Origin: UBA5314 sp039679855
Lineage (GTDB): Bacteria > Bacillota > Syntrophomonadia > Syntrophomonadales > Syntrophomonadaceae
Direction: 5' to 3'
Length of the DNA stretch: 64,000 nt
Assembly (NCBI GenBank): GCA_039679855.1
Contig: JBDKUE010000121.1
Coordinates: 5,713-69,712, forward strand
In this document: positions 15,615-23,945 of the stretch, piece after piece
How positions within the stretch are numbered: the stretch's first letter is position 1
How the letters are laid out: the number at the start of each line of letters is the position of its first letter
The notes under the pieces: generated by a model
What the model saw: only the letters and a program-made list of their open reading frames with translations
Told to the model about the DNA's origin: nothing
Databases searched by the model: none
Translations under genes and position numbers: made by a program

Positions 15615-17024
15615 CTATAGATTAATAGAGAAAGGGGTAAATCCGGAACGCGGTATGTACCCTGCCCTATCCAGATCCAGCACGTATTCGCGCTGGTATT
15701 CTTTTTTATGGGAAGCAACGCGCTGCAAAAGCTCGGCCAGCTTTTCAATTTCAGCAAATGTATTATAAGCGCCGAGGCTTATTCTGACCAAACCAGGCAT
15801 CTGCCAGACCGGCATACGGGCATACTCATCCAGGTTGGCCGGTTCTTCCTGCCCCAGGAGATACCTCACATAGGGTTGAGCGCAGAAGCACCCGGTTCTT
15901 ACTCCAATTCCACCTTCATGAGCCAGTATAGCTCCGAGCAGGCTGTGATTGACATCCCGCATATTGAAGCTGACCACCCCTACCCGGGGCAGGCTGCCAT
16001 AGACGGTCAATCCGGGTATTCCCTTAAAAAGCCTCATGGCATACTCGGTAAGCTGTTCCTCATAAGCGGCAATTCTCTCCATTCCTATAGAATCCAATAT
16101 CATTAAGGTCTCAGATAAGGCCAAGGCTCCGATGAGATTTGGCGAACCTGCTTCATCCCGATCAGGAACCCCTCCCCATTTGACCTGGCTTTTACCCACT
16201 AGGGCAACAGTTCCGCCTCCCACATATTCCGGCATTCCTTTTAAAAAGGTGTCCCTCGGTCCAATCAAAACTCCGGCACCAAAGGGAGCGTATATTTTAT
16301 GACCTGAAAAGGCCAGATAATCGATGTGCTCAGGGTGCCCGTGCGGCTTCATATCCAGGGTCAGGTGCGGCGCATATTGAGCCGCGTCGAGCATAAAACG
16401 GGCTCCGTATTCATGGGCCAGGGCGGCTAAATGCCCTATATTGTTGATATGGCCGGTTACATTTGAAGCTCCACAAACCGTGAGCAGCCGCACTCGGGGA
16501 TACCAAAAGCGCAGTTTCCTTGACACGTCCTGCAGATCGAGGCGGCCTTCACCGTCCAGTCCGGCATAGTCAACGCGCCCCGCGCGGCGCCATGGCAGGT
16601 CGTTGGAATGGTGTTCCATAATTGTGCCTACTACCACATCGGTTGGCGACAGGTTTAAGCGATAGGACAGCTTGTTGATAGCTTCGGTGGTGTTTTTGAC
16701 GATAATCACAGCATCCCGTTCGGGATCGGCTGTAACAAAACGGGCTATGTCTTCATGGCATTCATCGAAAAGCTGTGAAGACAGGAGCGATTTATGCCCG
16801 GTGCCCCGGTGCACTCCAGAATACCATTTTAAGTAATCTTTCAATTTTTCGTAAACTGGCTTCAGGGCTGGGGTGCTGGCTGCATTATCGAAATTAATAA
16901 ATCGGGCCTGCCGGCTGCCGCGCAACGGCACTCTGACGTCAATGCCCAAAACCATCTTTCTGAACCGCTTGACATTAAAACTCTGGCTTTTAATTATCTT
17001 CACCCCGGTAGTTACTCTTCTCAT
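15615..17024 (-). CDS. Class-V aminotransferase / cysteine desulfurase-like PLP enzyme
   Basis: 469 aa as drawn. The start is uncertain: the in-frame ATG at 16955 (MVLGIDVRVP) better fits the family and the first codons carry no clear RBS. The PLP-binding Lys lies in LAFSGHKIYAPFGAGVL. The domain starts INFDNAASTPALKPV, with HRGTGHKS, MEHHSNDLPWR and GVRTGCFCAQPY near the C-terminus, where the Cys could be the desulfurase nucleophile. Such proteins release sulfur or selenium from cysteine-type substrates or act as lyases. A DsrE-like sulfur protein gene lies upstream on the same strand, consistent with a sulfur role (inference). It is convergent with the fusion receptor gene, 16 bp apart. Confidence 0.85.
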   Translation of the reverse strand: MRRVTTGVKIIKSQSFNVKRFRKMVLGIDVRVPLRGSRQARFINFDNAASTPALKPVYEKLKDYLKWYSGVHRGTGHKSLLSSQLFDECHEDIARFVTADPERDAVIIVKNTTEAINKLSYRLNLSPTDVVVGTIMEHHSNDLPWRRAGRVDYAGLDGEGRLDLQDVSRKLRFWYPRVRLLTVCGASNVTGHINNIGHLAALAHEYGARFMLDAAQYAPHLTLDMKPHGHPEHIDYLAFSGHKIYAPFGAGVLIGPRDTFLKGMPEYVGGGTVALVGKSQVKWGGVPDRDEAGSPNLIGALALSETLMILDSIGMERIAAYEEQLTEYAMRLFKGIPGLTVYGSLPRVGVVSFNMRDVNHSLLGAILAHEGGIGVRTGCFCAQPYVRYLLGQEEPANLDEYARMPVWQMPGLVRISLGAYNTFAEIEKLAELLQRVASHKKEYQREYVLDLDRAGYIPRSGFTPFSINL

Positions 17025-17077
17025 ACATAATACGGGGGCAAAGACCCAAGTGACACTACTTTAATAACCCGGGGAGT

Positions 17078-17557
17078 TTATATGAAAAGCTGAAGTTTGG
17101 CCGAGGCAGCGTCTTTTATATAGGCCTTAACATCCATAGCTTCCACTCCCGCTATCATTTCTTCCAACTTAAAGCCCATAATATCCAGCGAGAGCTGGCA
17201 AGCGCAAAAGCGCACTCCTTTATTTTGAGCCCCTTTGATAAAAGCGGGCAGTCCGGGAGTGTTTTCATCTTCCATCATGTCCAGCAGCATCATTTTTCCC
17301 AGACCTGCCATATTCATGCGAGAAAGGGGCAGATAGGCCGCCCCTTTTGGGGTGGTAAGAGTAAACATCTGCTCATAGAGGCTTTTGTCCTCCAGGGTCA
17401 TTTTTTCTGGATCCCTCAATAACATTAGACCCCAAAAAGCAAAAAACATGGTGGTTTCCATGTCCAGTTCACGGGCTCCGTTGGCTATGATAAAAGCGGC
17501 TAGGGCTTTGTCGTAGTCGGCGCTGAACAGTAATAGATTGGCTTTTTCATCGCTCAT
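17078..17557 (-). CDS. DsrE/DsrF-like sulfur-carrier family protein
   Basis: 159 aa. The DsrE/F fold pattern is LLLFSADYDKALAAFIIANGA at the N-terminus, FAFWGLMLL and a Cys-containing RFCACQLSLDIMGFK near residue 120. Members relay sulfane sulfur or act in redox reactions; the CAC pair could be the active cysteine site. Length and the FWGLMLL string fit the DsrE/DsrF/DrsH-like peroxiredoxin-like group. It lies between fhs and the aminotransferase-like gene, all on the minus strand. The gap to the aminotransferase-like gene is 53 bp. Confidence 0.85.
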   Translation of the reverse strand: MSDEKANLLLFSADYDKALAAFIIANGARELDMETTMFFAFWGLMLLRDPEKMTLEDKSLYEQMFTLTTPKGAAYLPLSRMNMAGLGKMMLLDMMEDENTPGLPAFIKGAQNKGVRFCACQLSLDIMGFKLEEMIAGVEAMDVKAYIKDAASAKLQLFI

Positions 17558-17609
17558 AACTATCCCACCTTTTCAAAATATATGATTTTATTGTGCTCCT
17601 TAATTGCAT

Positions 17610-17636
17610 AAAAAAACCGGCCTATAAAGGCCGATT
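17610..17636 (-). terminator. Intrinsic terminator of fhs
   Basis: On the minus strand ATCGGCCTttatAGGCCGGTTTTTTT follows the fhs stop by 27 bp. The stem is GC-rich and has a seven-T run, so it is strong. Confidence 0.85.
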
Positions 17637-17663
17637 TAGACTTGCGTATATTATGGTCTGTTT

Positions 17664-19331
17664 TTAAAAAAGTCCGACTATGGTGCCGTCCTCACGGATA
17701 TCAATCTTTTCCGCCGCGGGAGTCTTGCCAAGTCCCGGCATAGTCATAACATCCCCGGCCAGGGGAACCACAAAACCGGCCCCAGCCGACAAGCGCACTT
17801 CTCTGATGCTGACGTCAAAGCCTCTGGGCCGTCCCAATAGACTGGCGTTGTCGGATAATGAATACTGGGTTTTGGCCATGCATACCGGAAGCCTGCCGTA
17901 ACCCTGTTTCTCCAACCTTTCCAGGGTCCGGGCAGCGGCCGGTGAATACTGCACACCGTCTGCACCGTATATTCTGCGGCAGATTATTTCGATCTTGCCT
18001 GCCAGGCTTTCCTCAAGGTCATAGAGATATTGGAATCGACCGGGTTTGTCGCAGGCATTAAGAACCCTTTCGGCTAGTTCCAGACCTCCCCTTCCACCTT
18101 CGGCCCATACTCTGGAAAGGGCCATGTCCGCCCCCAGACTGTGGCATTTGTCCATAAGCAGCTTTATTTCTTCCGGACTGTCGGTGGGAAATTCATTGAT
18201 CGCCACCACCACTGGCAGCCCGAAGCTGTGTACATTGTCAAGGTGCTTCTCCAGGTTGGCGAAACCTTTTTCCAGAGCGTCCAGGTTGGGTATCTGCCAC
18301 TGCTCTTTATTTAAGCCCCCATGGTTTTTCAACGCCTTGATGCTGGCCACCAAAACGACCGCGTCCGGTTTGAAACCACCGTAGCGGCACACAATGTCAA
18401 AGAACTTCTCGGCCCCCAGATCGGCACCGAACCCGGCTTCGGTAACCATTACGTCGCCCAGTTTCAATCCCATCCGGGTGGCCACAATGCTGTTGGCCCC
18501 GTGCGCGATATTGGCAAAAGGTCCGCCGTGAATAAAGGCCGGCGTATTCTCCAGGGTCTGTACCAGATTGGGTTTTATAGCATCCTTGGCCAGCAAAGCC
18601 ATCGAGCCTGCTGCCTGCAGGTCATCGGCCGTCACTTCCCTTCCGTCATAGGTATAGGCCACCACGATCTTTTTAAAACGCTCTTTTAAATCCATTAAGT
18701 CCCGGGCCAGGCATAAGGCTGCCATTACTTCAGAGGCCACGCTGATATCAAACCCCGATTCCCGGGGAACCCCATTTATCTTCCCCCCCAGACCGAGGAC
18801 GATGTTGCGCAGAGCCCTTTCATTCAAGTCCATGGCCCTTCGCCATACAATCTGGCGCGGATCTATCCCCAGGCGGTTGTCGTGATGAATGTGGTTGTCG
18901 AGCAGGGCCGCCAGGAGGTTGTGCGCCGTGCTGACCGCGTGTATGTCACCGGTGAAATGGAGGTTGATATCCTCCATGGGCACCACCTGGGCAAACCCGC
19001 CCCCGGCAGCCCCTCCTTTTACCCCAAAGCTGGGGCCCAATGAAGGCTCGCGCAGGCCGATAACCGCGTTTTTTCCAAGCAGATTCAGGGCCTGTCCCAA
19101 ACCGACCGTGGTAGTAGTCTTACCTTCACCAGCCGCGGTTGGATTTATTGCCGTAACCAGGACCAGTTTGCCGTCCGGTTTTCCTTCCCGCCTTTTAAGA
19201 ACATCGAGAGACACCTTTGCTTTGTATTTTCCATATAGTTCTATATCGTCCTCATCAAGTCCCAAGCCGGCGGCTATTTCATTTATAGGCTTCATCCGGG
19301 CACCCTGGGCTATTTCAATGTCGCTCTTCAA
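17664..19331 (-). CDS. fhs: Formate-tetrahydrofolate ligase
   Basis: 555 aa from a TTG start at 19331, chosen because GAAGGAGG lies 8 nt upstream. The open frame extends 6 codons to a GTG that overlaps the RBS. It activates formate with ATP to 10-formyl-THF, the entry point of the methyl branch of the Wood-Ljungdahl pathway and a source of C1 units. Motifs: SDIEIAQ start, AINPTAAGEGKTTTTVGLGQ (ATP-binding P-loop-like), GLREPSLGPSFGVKGGAAGGG and KDAIKPNLVQTLENTPAFIHGGPF. Length is normal for the family. MITE copy B begins about 75 bp upstream. Confidence 0.96.
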   Translation of the reverse strand: MKSDIEIAQGARMKPINEIAAGLGLDEDDIELYGKYKAKVSLDVLKRREGKPDGKLVLVTAINPTAAGEGKTTTTVGLGQALNLLGKNAVIGLREPSLGPSFGVKGGAAGGGFAQVVPMEDINLHFTGDIHAVSTAHNLLAALLDNHIHHDNRLGIDPRQIVWRRAMDLNERALRNIVLGLGGKINGVPRESGFDISVASEVMAALCLARDLMDLKERFKKIVVAYTYDGREVTADDLQAAGSMALLAKDAIKPNLVQTLENTPAFIHGGPFANIAHGANSIVATRMGLKLGDVMVTEAGFGADLGAEKFFDIVCRYGGFKPDAVVLVASIKALKNHGGLNKEQWQIPNLDALEKGFANLEKHLDNVHSFGLPVVVAINEFPTDSPEEIKLLMDKCHSLGADMALSRVWAEGGRGGLELAERVLNACDKPGRFQYLYDLEESLAGKIEIICRRIYGADGVQYSPAAARTLERLEKQGYGRLPVCMAKTQYSLSDNASLLGRPRGFDVSIREVRLSAGAGFVVPLAGDVMTMPGLGKTPAAEKIDIREDGTIVGLF

Positions 19332-19405
19332 CGTCAAAACCTCCTTCACCAGCTCTTCCGAATATAATGTTCCCTATTTACGTTATTTTTCCTGCTTATT
19401 GAACT

Positions 19406-19702
19406 AGTACTCTATTAACCCTAAAACTTTAGTTACCACCGGCCAAATTTCCGCAGGGCTTCGTTGTCGCCAATCGCAATACGTCCATTATAACTCATTT
19501 GACGCCCACTGACGGGCTAATGCTGCGATGGCAGGACGCCATGGAGCCGTGAGACGCCCAGGGAGGGGCTAATGCGGCGACGTTTATGGACGAACTAGTG
19601 CAGCGATACCAGGACGGTAAAGAGCTGCCGGTGGCAGTGCGCCGAGGAGCCGCCAAAAATTTTTCTCGGCGGAAACAAAACTTTTAGGGTTAACAGAGTA
19701 CT
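19406..19702 (+). mobile_element. MITE-like element, copy B (best-preserved ends)
   Basis: 297 bp. The 25-bp terminal inverted repeats AGTACTCTATTAACCCTAAA... and its complement AGTACTCTGTTAACCCTAAA... differ at two positions. The interior shares the core of copies A and D: GTTGTCGCCAATCGCAATACG, GACGCCCA-GACGGGCTAATGC and AAAAATTTTTCTCGGCGG. It is the longest copy; an extra stretch around 19580-19650 (ACGTTTATGGACGAACTAGTGC...) is absent from A. Non-coding; the 62-aa frame over it is a shadow. It lies between fhs and spmB. Confidence 0.85.
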
Positions 19703-19725
19703 CTTTGACTGTATTTTCGAAAACT

Positions 19726-20262
19726 TCAGCCAAAAATCCGGTGGCATATGTAAAGGGCGGCCAGAAAGCCACTGATGTCCGCGGTAAGGCCGGTTATTAC
19801 CGAATAGCGAAATTTTTTAACTCCGACTGCGCCAAAATAAATAGTCAAAACAAAAAAGGTAGTGTCAGTAGTTCCCTGCATAACCGAGGCCAGGCGGCCA
19901 ATAAACGAATCAGGACCGTAAACTTTCATCAATTCCGCAGATAGCCCTAATACCGCGCTTCCCGAAAGGGGCCGCATAAAAGCCAGGAGGAGTATTTCCG
20001 GTGGAGCTCCAATATAACTGGTTACCGGAGCCAAAGCCTGACTGACCAGCTCCAATGCTCCTGAGGCGCGAAAAACCGATATAGCCACCAGCATGCCTAC
20101 CAGAAAGGGGATAATCTTTACCGCCGTGGCAAACCCTTCCTGGGCGCCCTCAACGAAGGCTTCATATACCGGCACTTTACGAAAGAAACCATAGAGCGGA
20201 ATTATAAGGAGCAGCACGGGAATAGCCCACCGGGACACTTGAGTCAGTATGGAATAGAGCAT
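19726..20262 (-). CDS. spmB: Spore maturation protein B
   Basis: 178 aa, membrane protein with about 4-5 hydrophobic helices. SpmB, with SpmA, is needed for full dehydration and heat resistance of the spore core in Bacillus and Clostridium. Conserved strings: PLYGFFRKVPVYEAFVEGAQEGF, FLVGMLVAI, MRPLSGSAVLG, QGTTDTTFFVLTIYFGAVG. Its start overlaps the spmA stop by one base, so translation is coupled. Confidence 0.94.
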   Translation of the reverse strand: MLYSILTQVSRWAIPVLLLIIPLYGFFRKVPVYEAFVEGAQEGFATAVKIIPFLVGMLVAISVFRASGALELVSQALAPVTSYIGAPPEILLLAFMRPLSGSAVLGLSAELMKVYGPDSFIGRLASVMQGTTDTTFFVLTIYFGAVGVKKFRYSVITGLTADISGFLAALYICHRIFG

Positions 20263-20852
20263 CAGGGCTTCCTCCAGCGGCTGAAACGGCGAAACCAGTA
20301 ATCAAGCGACACGGCTATCACCATGGATATCGAGGTGGCAAAAATGCAAGGACCGACGATTTCCACCGGATTGGCTGAATTGTAGGACAGGCGGACTCCT
20401 ATGATAGTTGCCGGTAAGAGGGTGATGCAGGAGGTATTCAAGGCCAAAAACGTACACATGGCGGTGGAAGCTTCTTCTCTTCCTCCATTTAATTCCTGCA
20501 GGTTTTTCATAGCCCTCATGCCAAAAGGGGTGGCAGCATTGCCCAATCCCAGTATATTGGCGCTTAAATTTAGAATAATGGCCCCCATGGCCGGGTGGCG
20601 CGGCGGTACACCGGGAAACAGCCGTATCATTACCGGCCGCAGCAGGCGGGCCAAGGCCTGCACCATCCCGCCTCGCTCCGCTATGCGCATGATCCCCAGC
20701 CACAATGCCATTACCCCAATTAAGTCAAAACATACCTGGACTGCATCACGGGCAGATTTCAATGCCGCGTCGGTTACGGCATCTATATTTCCTGTAGCGG
20801 CTGCCACAATAATTCCTGCCGCCAGCAGTACCAGCCAGATTACGTTGAGCAT
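20262..20852 (-). CDS. spmA: Spore maturation protein A
   Basis: 196 aa, nucleoside-recognition (Gate) type membrane protein. It starts MLNVIWLVLLAAGIIVAAATG. The family signatures are GVMALWLGIMRIAERGG, HPAMGAIILNLSANILGLGNAATPFGMRAM and LPATIIGVRLSYNSANP. It pairs with SpmB in spore core dehydration, so its presence supports a spore-former. It is preceded by a G-rich palindrome (20965-21030) that separates it from the ytfJ-like gene. Confidence 0.95.
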   Translation of the reverse strand: MLNVIWLVLLAAGIIVAAATGNIDAVTDAALKSARDAVQVCFDLIGVMALWLGIMRIAERGGMVQALARLLRPVMIRLFPGVPPRHPAMGAIILNLSANILGLGNAATPFGMRAMKNLQELNGGREEASTAMCTFLALNTSCITLLPATIIGVRLSYNSANPVEIVGPCIFATSISMVIAVSLDYWFRRFSRWRKP

Positions 20853-20964
20853 TATTATCCCTCCATTAGGCCGGTTTCTGAAGGGTATGAATGCTCATTA
20901 TTAATTAGAACAACCTGGGGATTAACAGGAGGATGAGCTGGCGCAACAGAGGGCGTGTGTGACG

Positions 20965-21030
20965 TGTGACAGGGGGACGTTCTTTCTGTAACGCGAGATT
21001 CGTGTTACAGAAGAGCGTCCCCCTGTCACA
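20965..21030. repeat. G-rich REP-like palindrome
   Basis: 66 bp. Left arm TGTGACAGGGGGACGTTCTT and right arm AGAGCGTCCCCCTGTCACA are complementary over nearly their whole length, continued by CTGTAAC/GTTACAG around a 9-nt loop. It resembles the GGGGGAC...GTCCCCC palindromes seen scattered in syntrophic and thermophilic Firmicutes, and also the palindrome in rnpB here (63275-63335). It sits between ytfJ-like (minus, stop 21049) and spmA, and might act as a terminator, but it lacks a T-run. Confidence 0.8.
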
Positions 21031-21048
21031 GCGCTGCAAAATCTGGCT

Positions 21049-21480
21049 TTATTGAAATTCTTTGTGCTCTGACCGGTCGCTTCCTCTGGTAGTGTGCCGC
21101 AAAGCGTTCTCCAATTTGTCCATTATCTGGGGAGCGATGTCTACGATGCGCTCGGCCAGGTGGTTTCCGCTCACGGAAATCAGGCGCACATCACTTAAAC
21201 GACATACTAAAAAGCCTATTGGCCTCACCGACACTCCGGCTCCGCTGCCCCCCGCAAAGGGCATTTCTGAACTCTTGCCGTTCAGATTGATCTCATACTC
21301 GCCTCCCCCGGCGGCAAACCCGCAGGCCACCTGGGATATAGGGATGATTACTGTTCCGTCATTGGTTTCTACAGCATCACCCACTACCGTATTGACATCC
21401 ACCATCTCCTTGATGCTCTGCATAGCTGTTTTCATAAGGCCTTCAATAGGATGGCTGTTTTTCTCTTCCTGGGCCTCCAT
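21049..21480 (-). CDS. ytfJ: YtfJ/GerW family sporulation protein
   Basis: 143 aa. The family motifs are HPIEGLMKTAMQSIKEMVDVNTVVGDAV near the N-terminus and TVIIPISQVACGFAAGGGE, followed by a glycine-rich GGSGAGVSVRPIGFLV segment. Bacillus YtfJ/GerW is a spore protein involved in germination and spore coat or membrane function. It directly follows a DUF2953 membrane protein gene by 4 bp, the conserved pairing of ytfJ with ytfI in Bacilli. Confidence 0.9.
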   Translation of the reverse strand: MEAQEEKNSHPIEGLMKTAMQSIKEMVDVNTVVGDAVETNDGTVIIPISQVACGFAAGGGEYEINLNGKSSEMPFAGGSGAGVSVRPIGFLVCRLSDVRLISVSGNHLAERIVDIAPQIMDKLENALRHTTRGSDRSEHKEFQ

Positions 21481-21484
21481 TTAT

Positions 21485-22084
21485 TCACCCCCGAGTTTGG
21501 TTTAATGCAGGACTACCGGCGCCCCGCCGTTCAGCGGCTTTCAACACCAGCAGGTAAACTATCATAAAAATAATATGCACCAACCTGATTTTGAATATGC
21601 AGTGCAAGCGGCTCTCAAAACTTTTTTCTGAAAAATCCGGCTTGATATTCAGATCGAGCTGTTGCAGCCTGGCCTGGCGGCTGAGCCAGCTTACCACCCA
21701 CCCCTTAAAAGCCCACAACGCTCCATTTAACAGGGCAGTCCCCATCGCGTCTCCCATGCCGACAACGCTTTTCCATTCCAGGCGCTGGATGACCAGCATC
21801 TTTAACACCAGCCTGGCTTTATTCATTCCAGCCACAGCTCGTTCCATTAAATCGCCCTTTGAATACTGGCACAAGGAAACAAGTCCCTCCAACGGCAGAC
21901 TTGAAAGAGATGATTTTACGCTGGCTAGACGTCGATTCTTAAACCAGGGGTTGAAAAGGTCGACAGTGAGACAGGGCTGGTCGTTTTCCCAGAATAAATG
22001 GGCTTCCAGAATTCCTTTTATACTTATAAATAGCGAAGCCGCCACAATGATCAGGGCGGCTGACATAAAAAGCCGGATCAACAA
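21485..22084 (-). CDS. DUF2953 family membrane-associated protein (YtfI-like)
   Basis: 199 aa. An N-terminal hydrophobic segment (residues about 2-22) and a C-terminal one (about 168-186, IIFMIVYLLVL) flank a soluble middle. DUF2953 proteins like Bacillus YtfI lie next to ytfJ and share sporulation context. The stop is 4 bp before the ytfJ start. Function unknown. The assignment rests on gene pairing, size and layout. Confidence 0.75.
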   Translation of the reverse strand: MLIRLFMSAALIIVAASLFISIKGILEAHLFWENDQPCLTVDLFNPWFKNRRLASVKSSLSSLPLEGLVSLCQYSKGDLMERAVAGMNKARLVLKMLVIQRLEWKSVVGMGDAMGTALLNGALWAFKGWVVSWLSRQARLQQLDLNIKPDFSEKSFESRLHCIFKIRLVHIIFMIVYLLVLKAAERRGAGSPALNQTRG

Positions 22085-22137
22085 GGCATAATCTCCCGTT
22101 TTTCCCTATTCTGCCCTGACCCGGTCGGTTTATACCA

Positions 22138-22698
22138 CTATATGGTATCTATTAACTTCTGGATGTAGGTTTCAATCTCCTCAACTATCTTATACATTTC
22201 ATCATCAACCGTAAAATTGGACCGCCCCAGGCGAAAGGTCGGACAATGCAGATTGTAGTCGAGTATCTTTTTAGATAAAATCTCCAGGTGCTCGCGGCTT
22301 TCGCTGTAAAAGGCCGCCTTCCTTTTATCAAAGCGGTGCAGTGTTGAATTGCTGCGTTTCTCGCTATAGGTCATACGCGTATAGCGTTTAAAGGCTTCCA
22401 CACTACTGCGCAGCTTTGACTGCCCGGCGTCGATCTCTTTACCCAGTTCCACCCAATAGGGCGCGAAATCGTTGTCTTTGAGTATCTTGATTACCATCCG
22501 CATTTCGGGTGGTTCATAGGGGTTTTCATCAAAATTGAGCGGTTTTCCCGAACCCTCCAGGTTGTTGAAGTCGCCGCGTTTCATGGCTTTTTCAATCTGT
22601 CCTTCAACCAGATCCTGGGTGCTGCTCATATAGCGGGCTAATCGCTTGGCCTTTTGGGCCTTAATCATTATCTCTTCTTCGATTGATTTGTCGGACAT
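22138..22698 (-). CDS. DUF1992 (DnaJ-homologue subfamily) protein
   Basis: 186 aa. The DUF1992 core is at about residues 28-100: LVEGQIEKAMKRGDFNNLEGSGKPLNFDENPY and the VELGKEID segment. The gene begins inside the end of scpB with a 38-bp overlap. The RBS AGGAGGATAAAAAG precedes ATG, so the overlap is real rather than a misplaced start. It is highly charged and helical with no membrane segment. Function not known to me beyond the DnaJ-like family name. Confidence 0.82.
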   Translation of the reverse strand: MSDKSIEEEIMIKAQKAKRLARYMSSTQDLVEGQIEKAMKRGDFNNLEGSGKPLNFDENPYEPPEMRMVIKILKDNDFAPYWVELGKEIDAGQSKLRSSVEAFKRYTRMTYSEKRSNSTLHRFDKRKAAFYSESREHLEILSKKILDYNLHCPTFRLGRSNFTVDDEMYKIVEEIETYIQKLIDTI

Positions 22699-23215
22699 TC
22701 TTTTTATCCTCCTCCAACCTGGGCAGATCCTTTAATCCCGCCAGACCAAAGATGCGTAAAAATTCCTGCGTCGTAGCGTAGATGAGCGGCTTCCCCAAAA
22801 CGGCCTTATGACCGGCCTCGCAAATAAGCCCCTTGTCCAGCAGATGATTCAAAACCTTATCCGATTTGACTCCCCGGATGCTTTCGATCTCGGTCCTGGT
22901 TACCGGCTGCTGGTAGGCGATCAAGGCCAGTGTTTCCATGGCTGCCGGAGAAAGGCGCCGCTGCACGGTTTTATTCATACGGGCTAAAAAATCGGAATAC
23001 TCCGCCCGGCTGCACATCAGATAGGTATAATCCTCGAAGACTATCTGCAGTCCACGTTTCTTTTCATTATACTCCATCACCAATTCCTGCATAATTCCTT
23101 TAAGGTCCAGTAATGGCACGTCCAGGATCTCCACCAGTTCATCGATGGGCACCTGCTCTCCCCTGACAAACAACACCGCTTCAGCGGCCGCTTTTATCTC
23201 ATCCCTCATCAACAT
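22661..23215 (-). CDS. scpB: Segregation and condensation protein B
   Basis: 184 aa. ScpB is a tandem winged-helix protein that with ScpA forms the kleisin complex bound to SMC for chromosome segregation. Motifs: AAAEAVLFVRGEQVPIDEL, SRAEYSDFLARMNK, LSPAAMETLALIAYQQPVTRTEIE and VKSDKVLNHLLDKGLI. The start overlaps the scpA end by 17 bp. It is a single operon with scpA and the DUF1992 gene. Confidence 0.95.
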   Translation of the reverse strand: MLMRDEIKAAAEAVLFVRGEQVPIDELVEILDVPLLDLKGIMQELVMEYNEKKRGLQIVFEDYTYLMCSRAEYSDFLARMNKTVQRRLSPAAMETLALIAYQQPVTRTEIESIRGVKSDKVLNHLLDKGLICEAGHKAVLGKPLIYATTQEFLRIFGLAGLKDLPRLEEDKKNVRQINRRRDND

Positions 23216-23930
23216 CTTCGTTCCCCACCCGTAGTAAGATTCTTATGTCCCCAAAGGTTTCTTCCTGGCGGGCCGCCACCTTTTGCTGGCGAACCAGTTC
23301 TAGGAGGGCCAGGAACAAACCCAGCAGCTCCCTTCTGCGCACGGCCCGGGCAAACAACTCAACAAAGCTTATACTGCCCTCTTTTTCATTGAGGACCTGT
23401 AATATCTCATCCATTTTTTCATGAACATTGACATCTTCCTGGGGAATGTGCATCTGAGGCTCTTCTTCTTCAAACCTCTCCAGGACCGCCTGGTAGGCTT
23501 TCACCAGCAGGCGCAATTCCGCGTGTAATACTTCATTTTCACCTGCAAAAGCATCCCGGTTGCCAAAAAAGACTCGTTTTGTTTTTCCCATTTGCAGGTT
23601 TACGAGCTGTTCGGCGGCTTCCTTGTACTTCCGGTACTGCTGCAGCTTCTGGACCAGCTCTTCACGCGGGTCTTCCTCAGCTTCCTCTTCCAGTCCCGGT
23701 GCCGCCGGCAGCAGCATACGGGCTTTCAGATGCAGCAAATAGGAGGCCATTACCAGGAAATCGCCCATCATATCCAGTTGATATTCGCCGCTGCGCTCCA
23801 GATAAGCCATAAACTGTTCGCTTAACAGGGCCACCGGTATGTCATAGATGTCTACCTGGTTTTCGTCGATCAGATAGAGCAGAAGATCCATCGGCCCGTG
23901 AAAAGCCTCCAGGTCAACCATGTAACCCAT
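23199..23930 (-). CDS. scpA: Segregation and condensation protein A (kleisin)
   Basis: 243 aa. N-terminal EAFHGPMDLLLYLIDENQVDIYDIPVALLSEQF is the diagnostic ScpA motif that contacts the SMC neck. The middle is charged coiled coil. The C-terminal winged helix (ELFARAVRRRELLGLFLALLELVRQQKV) binds the SMC head. It functions with ScpB and SMC in chromosome organisation. It follows the M50 protease gene in the transcription unit on the minus strand (gap 15 bp). Confidence 0.95.
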   Translation of the reverse strand: MGYMVDLEAFHGPMDLLLYLIDENQVDIYDIPVALLSEQFMAYLERSGEYQLDMMGDFLVMASYLLHLKARMLLPAAPGLEEEAEEDPREELVQKLQQYRKYKEAAEQLVNLQMGKTKRVFFGNRDAFAGENEVLHAELRLLVKAYQAVLERFEEEEPQMHIPQEDVNVHEKMDEILQVLNEKEGSISFVELFARAVRRRELLGLFLALLELVRQQKVAARQEETFGDIRILLRVGNEDVDEG

Positions 23931-23945
23931 GCCCGCCCTCCCCGG

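Noticed and set aside
19584..19772. 62-aa frame across MITE copy B
   Set aside because: It is a chance frame through the non-coding element; no RBS and no conserved motif.
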